From Actinomycetota bacterium (GTDB lineage: Bacteria; Actinomycetota; Actinomycetes; S36-B12; FW305-bin1): a DNA stretch of 64,000 nt. The DNA lies in assembly GCA_004297305.1 (NCBI GenBank), contig SCTR01000007.1, positions 357,586 through 421,585 on the forward strand. Reading direction: 5' to 3'. The stretch's first letter is position 1. Each line of letters starts with the position of its first letter. Of this stretch, positions 1 to 7,838 are shown piece by piece. Both the position numbers and the translations under genes were made by a program. The notes under the pieces are model-generated. The model did not search any database. It was not told where the DNA came from and was given only the letters and a program-made list of their open reading frames with translations.

Positions 1-707
1 TCGGCGCGCTTCGACCCGTCGCTGTCGGCGTACAGACGCTCGCGTGCGGCCGCCAGCGCGGCAAGCAGGACGGCACCGCTCTCCGGGTCCAGCATGCCGT
101 CGACCGCGACCATCCCGCCGTACGTCGCCGAGACGTGCAGGTAGGCCCGCTCGCGCACGCGCAGCTCGTCGGCCACCATGCCGGCTGCATCGACGGTGTG
201 CACCCATCGGGCGACCACCCGAGCGAATTCCTTGGGAGGCAGAGCTTTTGCCTCCTCGACCAGAATCGGCTCAAGGTCAGGCAACGATGCCCGGCGGGCC
301 TCGTTGCCGTCGCACACGCGAGCCAGCACCCGGACGTGCGCCGAACCGATCTGCCCGGCCGCGAACGCCGCTGCGAACCGGGGAAGGGATCGCAGACCCT
401 CGCCGAGCCGAAGCCGAGCGGCCGCCGGACTGTGATCGAGGCGGGTCGCCCGCCGGACCCAGCCGGCCGGCGTTAAGCCGGCGGCGGCAGGGACGCCGGT
501 GTCCGCCAGTCTCGCCAGGACCGTTGCCTCCGCCGCCTCGATCCGATGGCGAGCGCGCACGATGTCGGCCGCCAGAGCGGTGACGCCGGCCGGCGCCGAC
601 GCCGCCACCTCGCCTGCGATGTCAGCGGCGTTGAGCTCATCGAGCAGCGAGTGCAACTCCGCCAGCAGCGCGCCGACGGGCCTTCGGAGTACGACGTCGA
701 CCGACAT
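1..707 (-). CDS. DUF222 / 13E12-repeat family protein, 3'-truncated by window edge
   Basis: The minus frame is open from an ATG at 707 to the window edge, giving 235 visible residues without a stop. A GAGGGGG ribosome-binding sequence lies 8 nt upstream of this ATG, which decides the start. The sequence is an alpha-helical DUF222 domain: it opens MSVDVVLRRPVGALLAELH, contains AARLRLGEGLRSLPRFA and RVLARVCDG, and ends near YGGMVAVDGMLDPESG. In this family (the 13E12 repeats of mycobacteria) the domain is normally followed by an HNH endonuclease motif, which would lie outside the window. The biochemical role of the family is unsettled; DNA binding or cleavage is inferred. These genes are often multicopy and mobile-looking. 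It points away from pafA and shares no operon with it. Confidence 0.8.
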   Translation of the reverse strand, partial: MSVDVVLRRPVGALLAELHSLLDELNAADIAGEVAASAPAGVTALAADIVRARHRIEAAEATVLARLADTGVPAAAGLTPAGWVRRATRLDHSPAAARLRLGEGLRSLPRFAAAFAAGQIGSAHVRVLARVCDGNEARRASLPDLEPILVEEAKALPPKEFARVVARWVHTVDAAGMVADELRVRERAYLHVSATYGGMVAVDGMLDPESGAVLLAALAAARERLYADSDGSKRA

Positions 708-933
708 ACGCCATCCCCCTCGGCGCCGGAGCGGCCCCGCACCACACGGAGTCGCCGAACCAATCTGACGGCACCACCGTAGACCGCCCCTCCGACAGTC
801 CTTCGGTCGTTCCGGTTCCACAGACTGGTTGCGGCACAGTCGATCCGATCCACAGATCGGCGCAGGGACTTGACAGCGACATCTACGAATGCCCCGACCT
901 GAACAACGGTCGCAGACGGACCGCGGATCCGAT

Positions 934-961
934 GAGAGCGGCACAGTGAGAGCGGCTCAGT
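934..961. repeat. 14-bp tandem duplication
   Basis: Two adjacent copies of GAGAGCGGCACAGT / GAGAGCGGCTCAGT with one mismatch, in non-coding DNA. Most likely a replication-slippage product. Confidence 0.75.
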
Positions 962-1609
962 CGCGGCCGGGTCCGCGTCGTCGCGAGGAGCAGTGCACAT
1001 CCGCGCACGCCCGACCGATGCCCAAGCGGCGCCACGAGCAGGTCACACATCACGCCCCGCCGGCCGAGGTCGGGGCGGCGCCACACGGACAGCGACGGCG
1101 GACAGCCGGGCAATGCTCGGCCACTCCGGTGCGGCGGCACGCGCAGGACGTGCATCGACACTCCGCCGCGGTACGGCGGGTGGCCGGTGGCCCTCGACGG
1201 TTCGGCGTGCGAAGTGCGTGGTGGCGAGCCGCGGCGTGCCACCGAATGGCTCGGCGTACTCGGCGCGTCGTGCGGTGTGGGGTGGCTCGACCGGGGCGCG
1301 TGATGGGGCGAGGCTCGGCCACCGCTCGGCCTACTCAGCCATCGGCTCAACCGGTCCAGCCACGGGCCATCACGACATTTCGCTCGGGATGCGGGTGTGG
1401 CCCGTCGCAGTCCCGCCACCATCCGGATGCCGTGCTCCGCCCGGGTGCGGCCCGGCCTCGGCCTCGTCAGCCGCGCCTATCCCGCGCGCCCATCGGTACG
1501 CGCCCGTCCCACCTCCATCGCCCCGGGCCCGCACCCAGCCCCGCCCGTCCCACCGCGGCCCCGCGCCGGTCCGACCCAGCCACGTCCGTCGCCTGCCCCC
1601 CGGCCCGGT

Positions 1610-1696
1610 CCCACCGCGCCACCTCAGCCCCCGGCCCCGTCCCACCGCGCCACCTCCGTCGCCTCGGCCCCGGGCCCGGTCCCACCGCGCCACCTC
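1610..1696. repeat. C-rich degenerate direct repeat
   Basis: The 16-mer CCCACCGCGCCACCTC occurs exactly at 1610-1625, 1641-1656 and 1681-1696, embedded in CCCGGCCCGGTC-like and GCCTCGGCCC-like flanks. Looser relatives extend back to about 1500. The minus strand has many runs of three to six G and could form G-quadruplexes. Confidence 0.75.
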
Positions 1697-1865
1697 CCCC
1701 GCCTCGGCCCGCGCCCATCGCCCGGCGCATCGCCCAACCGGCCGCGCCGCGATCAGGCCGTAACGTCCCTACCTCGTCGCGCCTCGCCTTGCGGGTCACG
1801 CCGTACCGCACGCCGTGCCGCTGCCGCTGCCGCTGCGTCACGCCACCGGCGGCACGGTGGCGAAC

Positions 1866-1871
1866 TAGGGT
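1866..1871 (+). promoter_or_regulatory. -10 box of leaderless pafA
   Basis: TAGGGT fits the actinobacterial TANNNT -10 and ends 6 nt before the GTG start. Transcription would begin at or next to the start codon, so no ribosome-binding site is needed. The same arrangement recurs at many genes in this window. Confidence 0.6.
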
Positions 1872-1877
1872 GGGCGC

Positions 1878-3248
1878 GTGGACCGGCGGATCTTCGGGCT
1901 CGAGACGGAGTACGGCGTCACGTGCACGTTCCGCGGTCAGCGGCGGCTCTCGCCGGACGAGGTAGCCCGCTACCTGTTCCGGCGGGTCGTGTCCTGGGGG
2001 CGCAGCAGCAACGTCTTCCTGTCCAACGGTGCGCGGCTCTATCTCGACGTCGGCAGTCATCCGGAGTACGCGACGCCGGAGTGCGACGACATCGCCGGAC
2101 TCGTCACACACGACAAGGCGGGAGAGCGGATCCTGGAGAGCCTGCTCGTCGACGCCGAGAAGCGACTGGCCGAAGAGGGCATCGCGGGCGAGGTCTACCT
2201 GTTCAAGAACAACACCGACTCCGCCGGCAACTCCTACGGCTGCCACGAGAACTACCTGGTCGCCCGGCACGGCGAGTTCGGCCGGCTCGCCGACGCGCTC
2301 ATCCCGTTCCTGGTGTCCCGCCAGATCGTCGTCGGCGCCGGCAAGGTGTTGCAGACCCCGCGCGGGGCCGTCTACTGCGTCAGCCAGCGTGCCGAACACA
2401 TCTGGGAAGGCGTGTCCAGCGCCACGACGCGTTCGCGGCCGATCATCAATACCCGCGACGAGCCGCACGCGGACGCCGAGCGGTACCGCCGGCTGCACGT
2501 CATCGTCGGGGACTCGTCGATGAGCGAGACGACCACGATGCTCAAGGTGGGCGCCACCGACCTGGTACTGCGCATGCTGGAATCCGGGACCGTGTTGCGG
2601 GACATGACCCTGGAGAACCCGATCCGGGCCATTCGCGAGATCAGTCACGATCCGACGGGCCGCCGGCTCGTCCGGCTGGCCAACGGCCGGGAACTGTCGG
2701 CGTTGCAGATCCAGGGCGAGTATTACGAGCGCGCAGTGGACTTCTGCACCCGCCGTGGCCTGACCGACGATCCGACGTCGATCCCCGCCCGGGTGCTGGA
2801 ACTGTGGGGACGGACGCTGAAGGCCGTCGACACCGGCGATCTGACCCTCGTGGACCGCGAGATCGACTGGGTCATCAAGCTTTCGCTGCTGCAGCGCTAT
2901 ATGGACCGGCACGATCTGACGTTGTCCAGCGCGCGGATCGCCCAACTCGACCTGGCCTACCACGACATCACCCGCACCCGGGGCCTGTACTACCTGTTGC
3001 AGCGCCGGGACGAGGTCGAACGCGTCACCGCCGACGTCGCCACGTTCGAGGCCAAGTCGGTACCGCCGCAGACCACCCGGGCCCGGCTGCGCGGCGAGTT
3101 CATCAAGCGGGCACAGGAACGCCGCCGCGACTTCACCGTCGACTGGGTGCATTTGAAACTGAACGACCAGGCACAGCGCACGGTGCTGTGCAAGGACCCG
3201 TTCCGCGCGGTCGACGAACGGGTCGACAAACTGATCGCCAGCATGTAA
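1878..3248 (+). CDS. pafA: Proteasome accessory factor PafA, Pup-protein ligase
   Basis: PafA uses ATP to form an isopeptide bond between the C-terminal glutamate of Pup and lysines of target proteins, marking them for the bacterial proteasome in the cytoplasm. The 456-residue length is normal. The N-terminal signature [11 protein letters not shown] carries the conserved Glu9, [15 protein letters not shown] holds the likely catalytic Asp57, and the carboxylate-amine-ligase-type core runs to the C terminus ([16 protein letters not shown]). The start is GTG 1878, 6 nt after a TAGGGT -10 box. Pup, dop and the proteasome genes are not in the window. Downstream come the FKBP gene and pafB-pafC, the usual order. 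Identification is firm. Confidence 0.96.
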   Translation: MDRRIFGLETEYGVTCTFRGQRRLSPDEVARYLFRRVVSWGRSSNVFLSNGARLYLDVGSHPEYATPECDDIAGLVTHDKAGERILESLLVDAEKRLAEEGIAGEVYLFKNNTDSAGNSYGCHENYLVARHGEFGRLADALIPFLVSRQIVVGAGKVLQTPRGAVYCVSQRAEHIWEGVSSATTRSRPIINTRDEPHADAERYRRLHVIVGDSSMSETTTMLKVGATDLVLRMLESGTVLRDMTLENPIRAIREISHDPTGRRLVRLANGRELSALQIQGEYYERAVDFCTRRGLTDDPTSIPARVLELWGRTLKAVDTGDLTLVDREIDWVIKLSLLQRYMDRHDLTLSSARIAQLDLAYHDITRTRGLYYLLQRRDEVERVTADVATFEAKSVPPQTTRARLRGEFIKRAQERRRDFTVDWVHLKLNDQAQRTVLCKDPFRAVDERVDKLIASM

Positions 3249-3309
3249 CACGGCTTCATCCGACCGTGCCAGATTCGTCAGCCAGCACCACATTCGAAGG
3301 AGAGGCACG

Positions 3310-3669
3310 TTGACCAGCAAGCCGGAGATCGACTTCATCGAGGGTCCCGCCCCGGAGGAACTCGTCGTCACCGACCTCGTCATCGGCGACGGCGAGACCG
3401 CGTTGCCGGGCGCCAAGGTGCTCGTGCACTACGTCGGCGTGGATTTCGAGTCCGGCGAAGAATTCGACTCCTCCTACAATCGCGGCGAGCCCATCGACTT
3501 CCCGCTGCGTAGCCTCATTCCCGGCTGGCAGGAAGGCATTCCGGGCATGCAGATCGGCGGCCGGCGACAGCTGATCGTGCCGCCGCGGCTGGCGTACGGC
3601 GAATCCGGCGGGCACCGGCTCTCGGGGCGCACGCTCGTCTTCGTGATCGACCTCCTCGGCGTCTCCTGA
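3310..3669 (+). CDS. FKBP-type peptidyl-prolyl cis-trans isomerase
   Basis: A 119-residue, single-domain FKBP without signal peptide, so cytoplasmic. Family hallmarks are in order: VLVHYVG with the active-site Tyr, EFDSSYNRGEP, the loop LIPGWQEGIPGMQIGGRR, and the closing LAYGE and LVFVIDLL. It catalyses prolyl bond isomerisation and helps protein folding. The start is TTG 3310, chosen because a GAAGGAGAGG ribosome-binding site lies directly upstream and the reading frame has no better start. It sits 61 bp after pafA and 3 bp before pafB, so it probably belongs to the same transcription unit. Confidence 0.93.
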   Translation: MTSKPEIDFIEGPAPEELVVTDLVIGDGETALPGAKVLVHYVGVDFESGEEFDSSYNRGEPIDFPLRSLIPGWQEGIPGMQIGGRRQLIVPPRLAYGESGGHRLSGRTLVFVIDLLGVS

Positions 3670-3672
3670 ACC

Positions 3673-4629
3673 ATGTCCGCGCCCCGCACCGAACGTCTCC
3701 TCAACCTGCTGTTCTGCCTGATGGCCTCGTCCCAACCGATGTCGCGGGCCGAGGTGCGCGCCTCCCTGGTGGACTACCGCGAAAGTCCGTCGGCAGAGGC
3801 GTTCGAGCGGATGTTCGAGCGGGACAAGGACGAGCTGCGGTCGATGGGCGTGCCGGTCGAGACGGTGACGACCTCGGCCGGCGAGGTCGAGGGGTACCGG
3901 ATCGCGCGGGACGACTACGCCCTGCCCGACCTGACGGTGACCCCGGCTGAGTACTCCGTACTCGGGCTGGCCGCCCAGGTGTGGGAACAGGCCAGCCTGG
4001 GGCCCGCGGCCACCAGTGCATTGCGCAAACTCGAAGCAGCCGGCGGCGGCGTCGCCACCGTCGGCGAGCTCGGGGTTCGGTCCCGGGTCGCCGCGCCCGA
4101 CCCGGCCTTTCTCCCGCTGCTGGACGCGGTCCGGCGCCGTACGCCGGTGACGTTCGAGTACCGCCGACCGGACCAGAGCGCCGGCGAGCGGCGACGGGTG
4201 CAGCCGTGGGGGGTGGCGTCCCGGCGAGGGCGGTGGTACGTCGTTGGCCACGACCTGGCGCGCGACGCGACCCGGGCGTTCCGGCTGTCCCGGGTGTACG
4301 GCGAGGTGACCGTGGACGGACCCGCCGGCAGCTACGAGATCCCGGCCGACATCGACGTGCCGGCGCTGCTGACGCGCTCCTTCGAGCCGGACGCCCCCGT
4401 CGCTGGACAGGCCCGGATCCAATTGCGGCACAGCGCCGGACACGCCTTGCGGATTCGGGCCGCAGCGCTGGAGACCGGGCCGGAGCACGACGTGGTCACC
4501 GTCGACTACCGCGACGAGGAGCAGATCGCCGCAGCGGTCGCCGAAGTGGGGGCGGCAGCGATCGTGCTGGACCCGCCCGAGGTTCGCGCGGCCGTCCTCC
4601 GGCGGCTGCGAGCGGTGGCGGGCGCATGA
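3673..4629 (+). CDS. pafB: PafB, WYL-domain transcriptional activator of the DNA-damage response
   Basis: 318 residues: an N-terminal winged helix (about 1-60, RTERLLNLLFCLM), then a WYL domain with the variant core GRWYVVGHDLARD and the RAFRLSRV strand, then a WCX-type C-terminal extension. PafB pairs with PafC to activate the LexA-independent mycobacterial DNA-damage regulon; single-stranded DNA is the proposed WYL ligand. The start is ATG 3673, 3 bp after the FKBP stop. The stop overlaps the pafC start as ATGA, so the two proteins are translationally coupled. Regulatory role is from family knowledge. Confidence 0.92.
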   Translation: MSAPRTERLLNLLFCLMASSQPMSRAEVRASLVDYRESPSAEAFERMFERDKDELRSMGVPVETVTTSAGEVEGYRIARDDYALPDLTVTPAEYSVLGLAAQVWEQASLGPAATSALRKLEAAGGGVATVGELGVRSRVAAPDPAFLPLLDAVRRRTPVTFEYRRPDQSAGERRRVQPWGVASRRGRWYVVGHDLARDATRAFRLSRVYGEVTVDGPAGSYEIPADIDVPALLTRSFEPDAPVAGQARIQLRHSAGHALRIRAAALETGPEHDVVTVDYRDEEQIAAAVAEVGAAAIVLDPPEVRAAVLRRLRAVAGA

Positions 4630-5648
4630 GCCCCGCGAAGGCCAAGCCGGTCAAGGCCAGACAGGTCGACGCGGGGGCGGCCAACCGCAGCGCAGCGCGG
4701 TTGTCACGGCTGCTGGATCTGGTTCCGTGGCTGGTCGCTCACGACGGCGTGACGATCGCCGAGGCCGCAGCCCATTTCGGGGTGTCGGAGAAGCAGTTGC
4801 AGGACGACTTGTGGCTGCTCATCGTGACGGGGTTGCCGGGCCACCAACCCGACCAACTCGTCGATATCCAGTTCTGGGACGAGACCGGTCACGTGCACGT
4901 GCTCGATCCGCAGACCATCGGCCGGCCGATGCGGCTGTCACCGGACGAGGCCATGGCGCTGCTGGTCGCGCTGCGGTACCTCGCGCAGGTCCCCGGCGAC
5001 CACGATCGGGCAGCGTTGCAATCGGTCATGGCCAAACTCGAAGCGGCAGCGGGGGAGGCCGCGGCCGGTGCCGCGCAGGTGACCGTGGCACTCGACGTGC
5101 CCGAGGGCGTGGCGGACACCGTCGAGCGCGCCGTACGCGAGAACCGGGTGGTGCGACTGCGCTACCTGTCGCCGGCACGCGACGAGGTCACCGACCGTGA
5201 CGTGGACCCGATCGCCGTGCTCGCGGTGGAGGGCCGGACCTACCTGCAGGGCTGGTGCCGCCTCGCGGAGGAACGGCGTACCTTCCGCCTCGACCGGGTG
5301 CTGAGCGCGGAGGTCCTCGACGAAGCCGCGGCGCTGCCGGCCGGCGCGCAGCCGTCGCTGGACTCCGATCGTGGGCTGCGTCCCGACGGGCCGCCGGCGG
5401 TGCTGGAGGTCGAACCGGCCGCGCAGTGGGTGGTCGACCAGATGGCCGTGGACTCCGTCGAGGAGTTGCCGGACGGCCGGCTACGGATCACCGCACCGGT
5501 CAGCGATCCGCGCTGGGCAGTCCGGCTGGCGCTGCGGCTGGGCGGCGCGCTGCGGGTCGTCGAGCCGCCCGAGTTGGCCGAGGCGGTACGCGCCGCTGCC
5601 GCTGAGGCACTCGCGGGTTACGGCGAACCACTGCCCGGCCGCGACTGA
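4626..5648 (+). CDS. pafC: PafC, WYL-domain partner of PafB
   Basis: 340 residues, starting at ATG 4626 inside the pafB stop (ATGA overlap). After a basic N-terminal tail the winged helix covers about residues 20-80 (LLDLVPWLVAHDGVTIAEAAAHFG), followed by a WYL domain with RTYLQGWCRLAEERRTFRLDRV split around the core and a WCX tail rich in Ala and Glu. PafB and PafC act as a heterodimer that helps RNA polymerase at DNA-damage promoters. The last codons and the stop are part of a 27-bp tandem duplication that continues into the intergenic DNA. Confidence 0.92.
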   Translation: MSPAKAKPVKARQVDAGAANRSAARLSRLLDLVPWLVAHDGVTIAEAAAHFGVSEKQLQDDLWLLIVTGLPGHQPDQLVDIQFWDETGHVHVLDPQTIGRPMRLSPDEAMALLVALRYLAQVPGDHDRAALQSVMAKLEAAAGEAAAGAAQVTVALDVPEGVADTVERAVRENRVVRLRYLSPARDEVTDRDVDPIAVLAVEGRTYLQGWCRLAEERRTFRLDRVLSAEVLDEAAALPAGAQPSLDSDRGLRPDGPPAVLEVEPAAQWVVDQMAVDSVEELPDGRLRITAPVSDPRWAVRLALRLGGALRVVEPPELAEAVRAAAAEALAGYGEPLPGRD

Positions 5649-5700
5649 GACGAGCGGGAGTACGGCCGCGACTGGGGCGGGCGGGAGTACGGCCGCCGGG
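5636..5700. repeat. 27-bp tandem duplication spanning the pafC stop codon
   Basis: Unit one (5636-5662) contains the last pafC codons and the TGA. Unit two (5663-5689) repeats it with four differences and no stop. A third copy is cut off after 11 bp. Confidence 0.75.
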
Positions 5701-5792
5701 CGACCCCGCCGCGCCCGGAACTGAGCCGAAGCTCAGCGCGATCAGCGGCCCTACTGGCGCGGCAGCGCGTCGCCCGGCATGATCGCCGCGCA

Positions 5793-5815
5793 ACGTGACC
5801 GGCGTCACGTATTGT
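5793..5815 (+). promoter_or_regulatory. CRP/GlxR-like palindrome abutting a -10 box
   Basis: ACGTGAC-CGGC-GTCACGT at 5793-5810 is a perfect inverted repeat with 7-bp arms. It contains GTGA-N6-TCAC, the core of the CRP/GlxR consensus. TATTGT at 5810-5815 fits TANNNT directly after it, so a protein bound here would cover the -35 region of a promoter reading toward the small gene at 5932, with a leader of about 110 nt. Identity of the regulator is inferred. Confidence 0.5.
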
Positions 5816-5931
5816 CCCGCGTGTCGCGGGCCAGGACGCCTCGTCAATGGTCCGAATGGTGGAGAGTCGGGCTCAAGCCCTCCCGCTGCCGTGCCGATGG
5901 GCACGTCAACACCGCCGGAAGGGGAGCACAG

Positions 5932-6273
5932 ATGACCACGATCAAGGCCACGTGCCCCACGTGCGGGGATGTCGACCTCACCGCCGACGACCTGCAGGTC
6001 ACCAATGCCCCGGCCGCCGGTTGGGCGACGTACGCGTTCGGGTGCCCCGAATGCCAGGACCGGGTGACCAAGCCGGCCGACGCCGAGGTGGTCCGGCTGC
6101 TGCGGGGAGCGGGTGTCACGATCGTGACGATCACGGTGCCCGCCGAGGCCCTCGAAAGCCACCATGGAGCACCGATCGGGTACGACGACCTGCTCGACTT
6201 CACGCTGTGGCTCGGCGCCAGCGACACGCTCGTGGACGTCCTGCTGGCCGAAGGCAGCCGGCAGCGCTCCTGA
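5932..6273 (+). CDS. Small zinc-ribbon-like protein, function unknown
   Basis: 113 residues from ATG 5932, set by an AAGGGGAG ribosome-binding site 6 nt upstream. Two Cys pairs, CPTCG near residue 9 and CPEC near residue 40, form a probable treble-clef or rubredoxin-like zinc site. The second half is a mixed alpha/beta segment ending in YDDLLDFTLWLGASD. No signal peptide or membrane segment. It lies between pafC and tatA, a place where many actinobacteria have a similar small conserved gene. I do not recognise a function. Confidence 0.7.
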   Translation: MTTIKATCPTCGDVDLTADDLQVTNAPAAGWATYAFGCPECQDRVTKPADAEVVRLLRGAGVTIVTITVPAEALESHHGAPIGYDDLLDFTLWLGASDTLVDVLLAEGSRQRS

Positions 6274-6372
6274 CGGTCCTGCCGGCCCGCCCCTTCGTGA
6301 ACCTTCGCCGTGGGCCCGGTGAACCTTTGACCCCGCCGGACGACGGCTGTCGTCGGTCCACGGGCCACGAAG

Positions 6373-6378
6373 TACGCT
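6373..6378 (+). promoter_or_regulatory. Possible -10 box for tatA-tatC
   Basis: TACGCT fits TANNNT and lies 51 bp before the tatA ATG. No clear -35 is visible at the right distance. A GTGAACCTT pair 22 bp apart (about 6297 and 6319) lies upstream. Confidence 0.3.
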
Positions 6379-6429
6379 GACGGTGGCACGGGCGTTCGCC
6401 CGGTCACCTGTGCGGAAGGTCGATCACCC

Positions 6430-6801
6430 ATGGACACCCTGGCCGTCGAGATTCCCCGAGGCTGGCCGCTGATCGTGCTCGTCGTCGTCGTGGTCCTGCT
6501 CTTCGGCGCGAAGCGCTTGCCGGACGCCGCGCGCAGCATCGGCCGGTCGCTGCGGATCTTCAAGGCCGAGACGAAGGGCCTCGTCGACGACGACAAGGAC
6601 GCCGCGGCGCAGCCGTCGACCCCGGTCCTGCCGCCCGTCCAGGCCGCACCGGCGCCTACGGCGGCCCCGAGCCAGCCCGCCCCTCCGCACGCAGCACCGA
6701 CGCAGGCGGCACCAGCACCGACAGTGCAGGCTCCGGTCGTCCAGGCGCCGCCGCCGGCACCCGTGACGCCGGCGGCCGAACCGCGCCCGTCCGACAGCTG
6801 A
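6430..6801 (+). CDS. tatA: Sec-independent translocase subunit TatA
   Basis: 123 residues from ATG 6430. The short periplasmic N terminus is followed by one membrane helix (about residues 12-26, [14 protein letters not shown]), the hinge FGAKRLPD and an amphipathic helix [18 protein letters not shown], the TatA/E pattern. From about residue 55 the tail is low-complexity Ala/Pro. TatA oligomers form the passage for folded twin-arginine substrates with TatC. One likely client lies in this window, the twin-arginine lipoprotein at 41488-42564. It is followed 20 bp later by tatC, as one operon. Confidence 0.93.
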   Translation: MDTLAVEIPRGWPLIVLVVVVVLLFGAKRLPDAARSIGRSLRIFKAETKGLVDDDKDAAAQPSTPVLPPVQAAPAPTAAPSQPAPPHAAPTQAAPAPTVQAPVVQAPPPAPVTPAAEPRPSDS

Positions 6802-6820
6802 CCGCCGCCAGCCGGGCCGG

Positions 6821-7759
6821 GTGACCGTGGCCGACACCGAGCAACGAACCCGCTTCCGCACGCCGTTCCGTCGCCGTAACGATCCGGCGGCAGCGACTGC
6901 AGCGAAGCGCTCCACCCGGCAGCCGAAGCCGGCGAAGGTGACCGACCCGGCGGCCGCCGCGGGGTCGATGACGCTGGTGGAACACCTGCGGGAGCTGCGT
7001 AATCGAGTCTTCTGGTCGGTCCTGGCGATCCTCGCCGCGGCCGTCGTCGGGTGGATCTACTACCAGCCGATCTTCGATTGGATCACTGCGCCGTTCACCC
7101 AGGTGATCGATGACGCGAAAGCCCGCGGGCAGACCGTCGAACTCATCCTCACCGGCATCGCCGACCCGTTCACGCTGAAGGTCCAGATCGCGCTGGTGTC
7201 AGGGGTTCTCATCGCTGCACCGATCTGGCTGTACCAGCTGTGGCGCTTCATCACCCCGGGCCTGCATCGGCACGAACGTCGCTGGGCGGTCGGCTTCGTC
7301 GTCGCGGCGACGCCGTTCTTCGTGGGCGGGATGGCCCTGGCCTACCTGACCATGCCGCACGCCTACGCGTTCTTCCTGGACTTCACCCCGACCGGGGTGT
7401 CCAACCTCCTGGACGTCTCGACGTACCTGAACTTCTTCATCCGCACCGAGTTGGCCTTCGGTGTCGCCTTCCTCGCGCCCTTGGTCGCCGTCGTGCTGAA
7501 CCTCGCGTCGATCCTGCCGGGCCGCAAGATGGTCCAGTGGTGGCGCGCGATCGTGGTCGGCATCGTCGGGTTCGCCGCCGTCGCCACCCCGACGACGGAC
7601 CCCGGCCCGATGGCGCTGCTCGTGCTGCCCATGCTCGCGTTCACCGCGCTCGCCACCGGGATCATGCTGCTCAACGACCGCCGCCGGGCCCGGCGACGGC
7701 GGCCGCAGGACGAGTGGTCGGACGACGAGGCGTCTCCGTTGGACCTGCCGGAGCACTGA
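6821..7759 (+). CDS. tatC: Sec-independent translocase subunit TatC
   Basis: 312 residues with six predicted membrane helices. The signature MTLVEHLRELRNRVFWSVL begins near residue 50 and FITPGLHRHERRW is the cytoplasmic loop; TatC is the receptor for twin-arginine signal peptides. The start is taken as GTG 6821. GTG 6830 is equally possible, and an internal ATG at 6968 would remove an unusual basic, Ala-rich N-terminal extension of about 49 residues. The end of the gene is the first unit of a 26/27-bp tandem repeat. Confidence 0.93.
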   Translation: MTVADTEQRTRFRTPFRRRNDPAAATAAKRSTRQPKPAKVTDPAAAAGSMTLVEHLRELRNRVFWSVLAILAAAVVGWIYYQPIFDWITAPFTQVIDDAKARGQTVELILTGIADPFTLKVQIALVSGVLIAAPIWLYQLWRFITPGLHRHERRWAVGFVVAATPFFVGGMALAYLTMPHAYAFFLDFTPTGVSNLLDVSTYLNFFIRTELAFGVAFLAPLVAVVLNLASILPGRKMVQWWRAIVVGIVGFAAVATPTTDPGPMALLVLPMLAFTALATGIMLLNDRRRARRRRPQDEWSDDEASPLDLPEH

Positions 7760-7813
7760 GCCCCGTTGGACCTCCGCGAGCACCAGTCCCGTTGGACCTC
7801 CCCGAGCGGTGAG
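7735..7813. repeat. Threefold 26/27-bp tandem repeat spanning the tatC stop
   Basis: GTTGGACCT recurs at 7738, 7765 and 7791, each within a CCGTTGGACCTSC...GAGC unit. The first unit encodes the tatC C terminus (LDLPEH) and contains the TGA; the other two are intergenic. Confidence 0.8.
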
Positions 7814-7825
7814 CCGTCGGATGCG

Positions 7826-7831
7826 TAGCCT
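7826..7831 (+). promoter_or_regulatory. -10 box of leaderless helicase gene
   Basis: TAGCCT ends 7 nt before ATG 7839, the leaderless arrangement. No ribosome-binding site competes with this reading. Confidence 0.5.
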
Positions 7832-7838
7832 CTAGGGC

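Larger units (their letters stand above)
708..1877. other. 1.17-kb stretch with no convincing gene between DUF222 gene and pafA
   Basis: Open frames exist on both strands but their translations are arginine/proline-rich shadow sequence with no recognisable domain. The plus strand becomes strongly C-rich from about 1400 to 1850. The stretch holds a 14-bp tandem duplication and a degenerate C-rich repeat, and ends in the pafA promoter. Upstream of pafA, many actinobacteria carry dop, pup, prcB and prcA; nothing resembling them is seen here. Confidence 0.6.

Noticed and set aside
1397-3313. Long plus-strand frame of 638 codons overlapping pafA
   Set aside because: The translation is Arg/Pro/Ala-rich shadow of pafA and the C-rich tract; pafA in the other frame has full family signatures.
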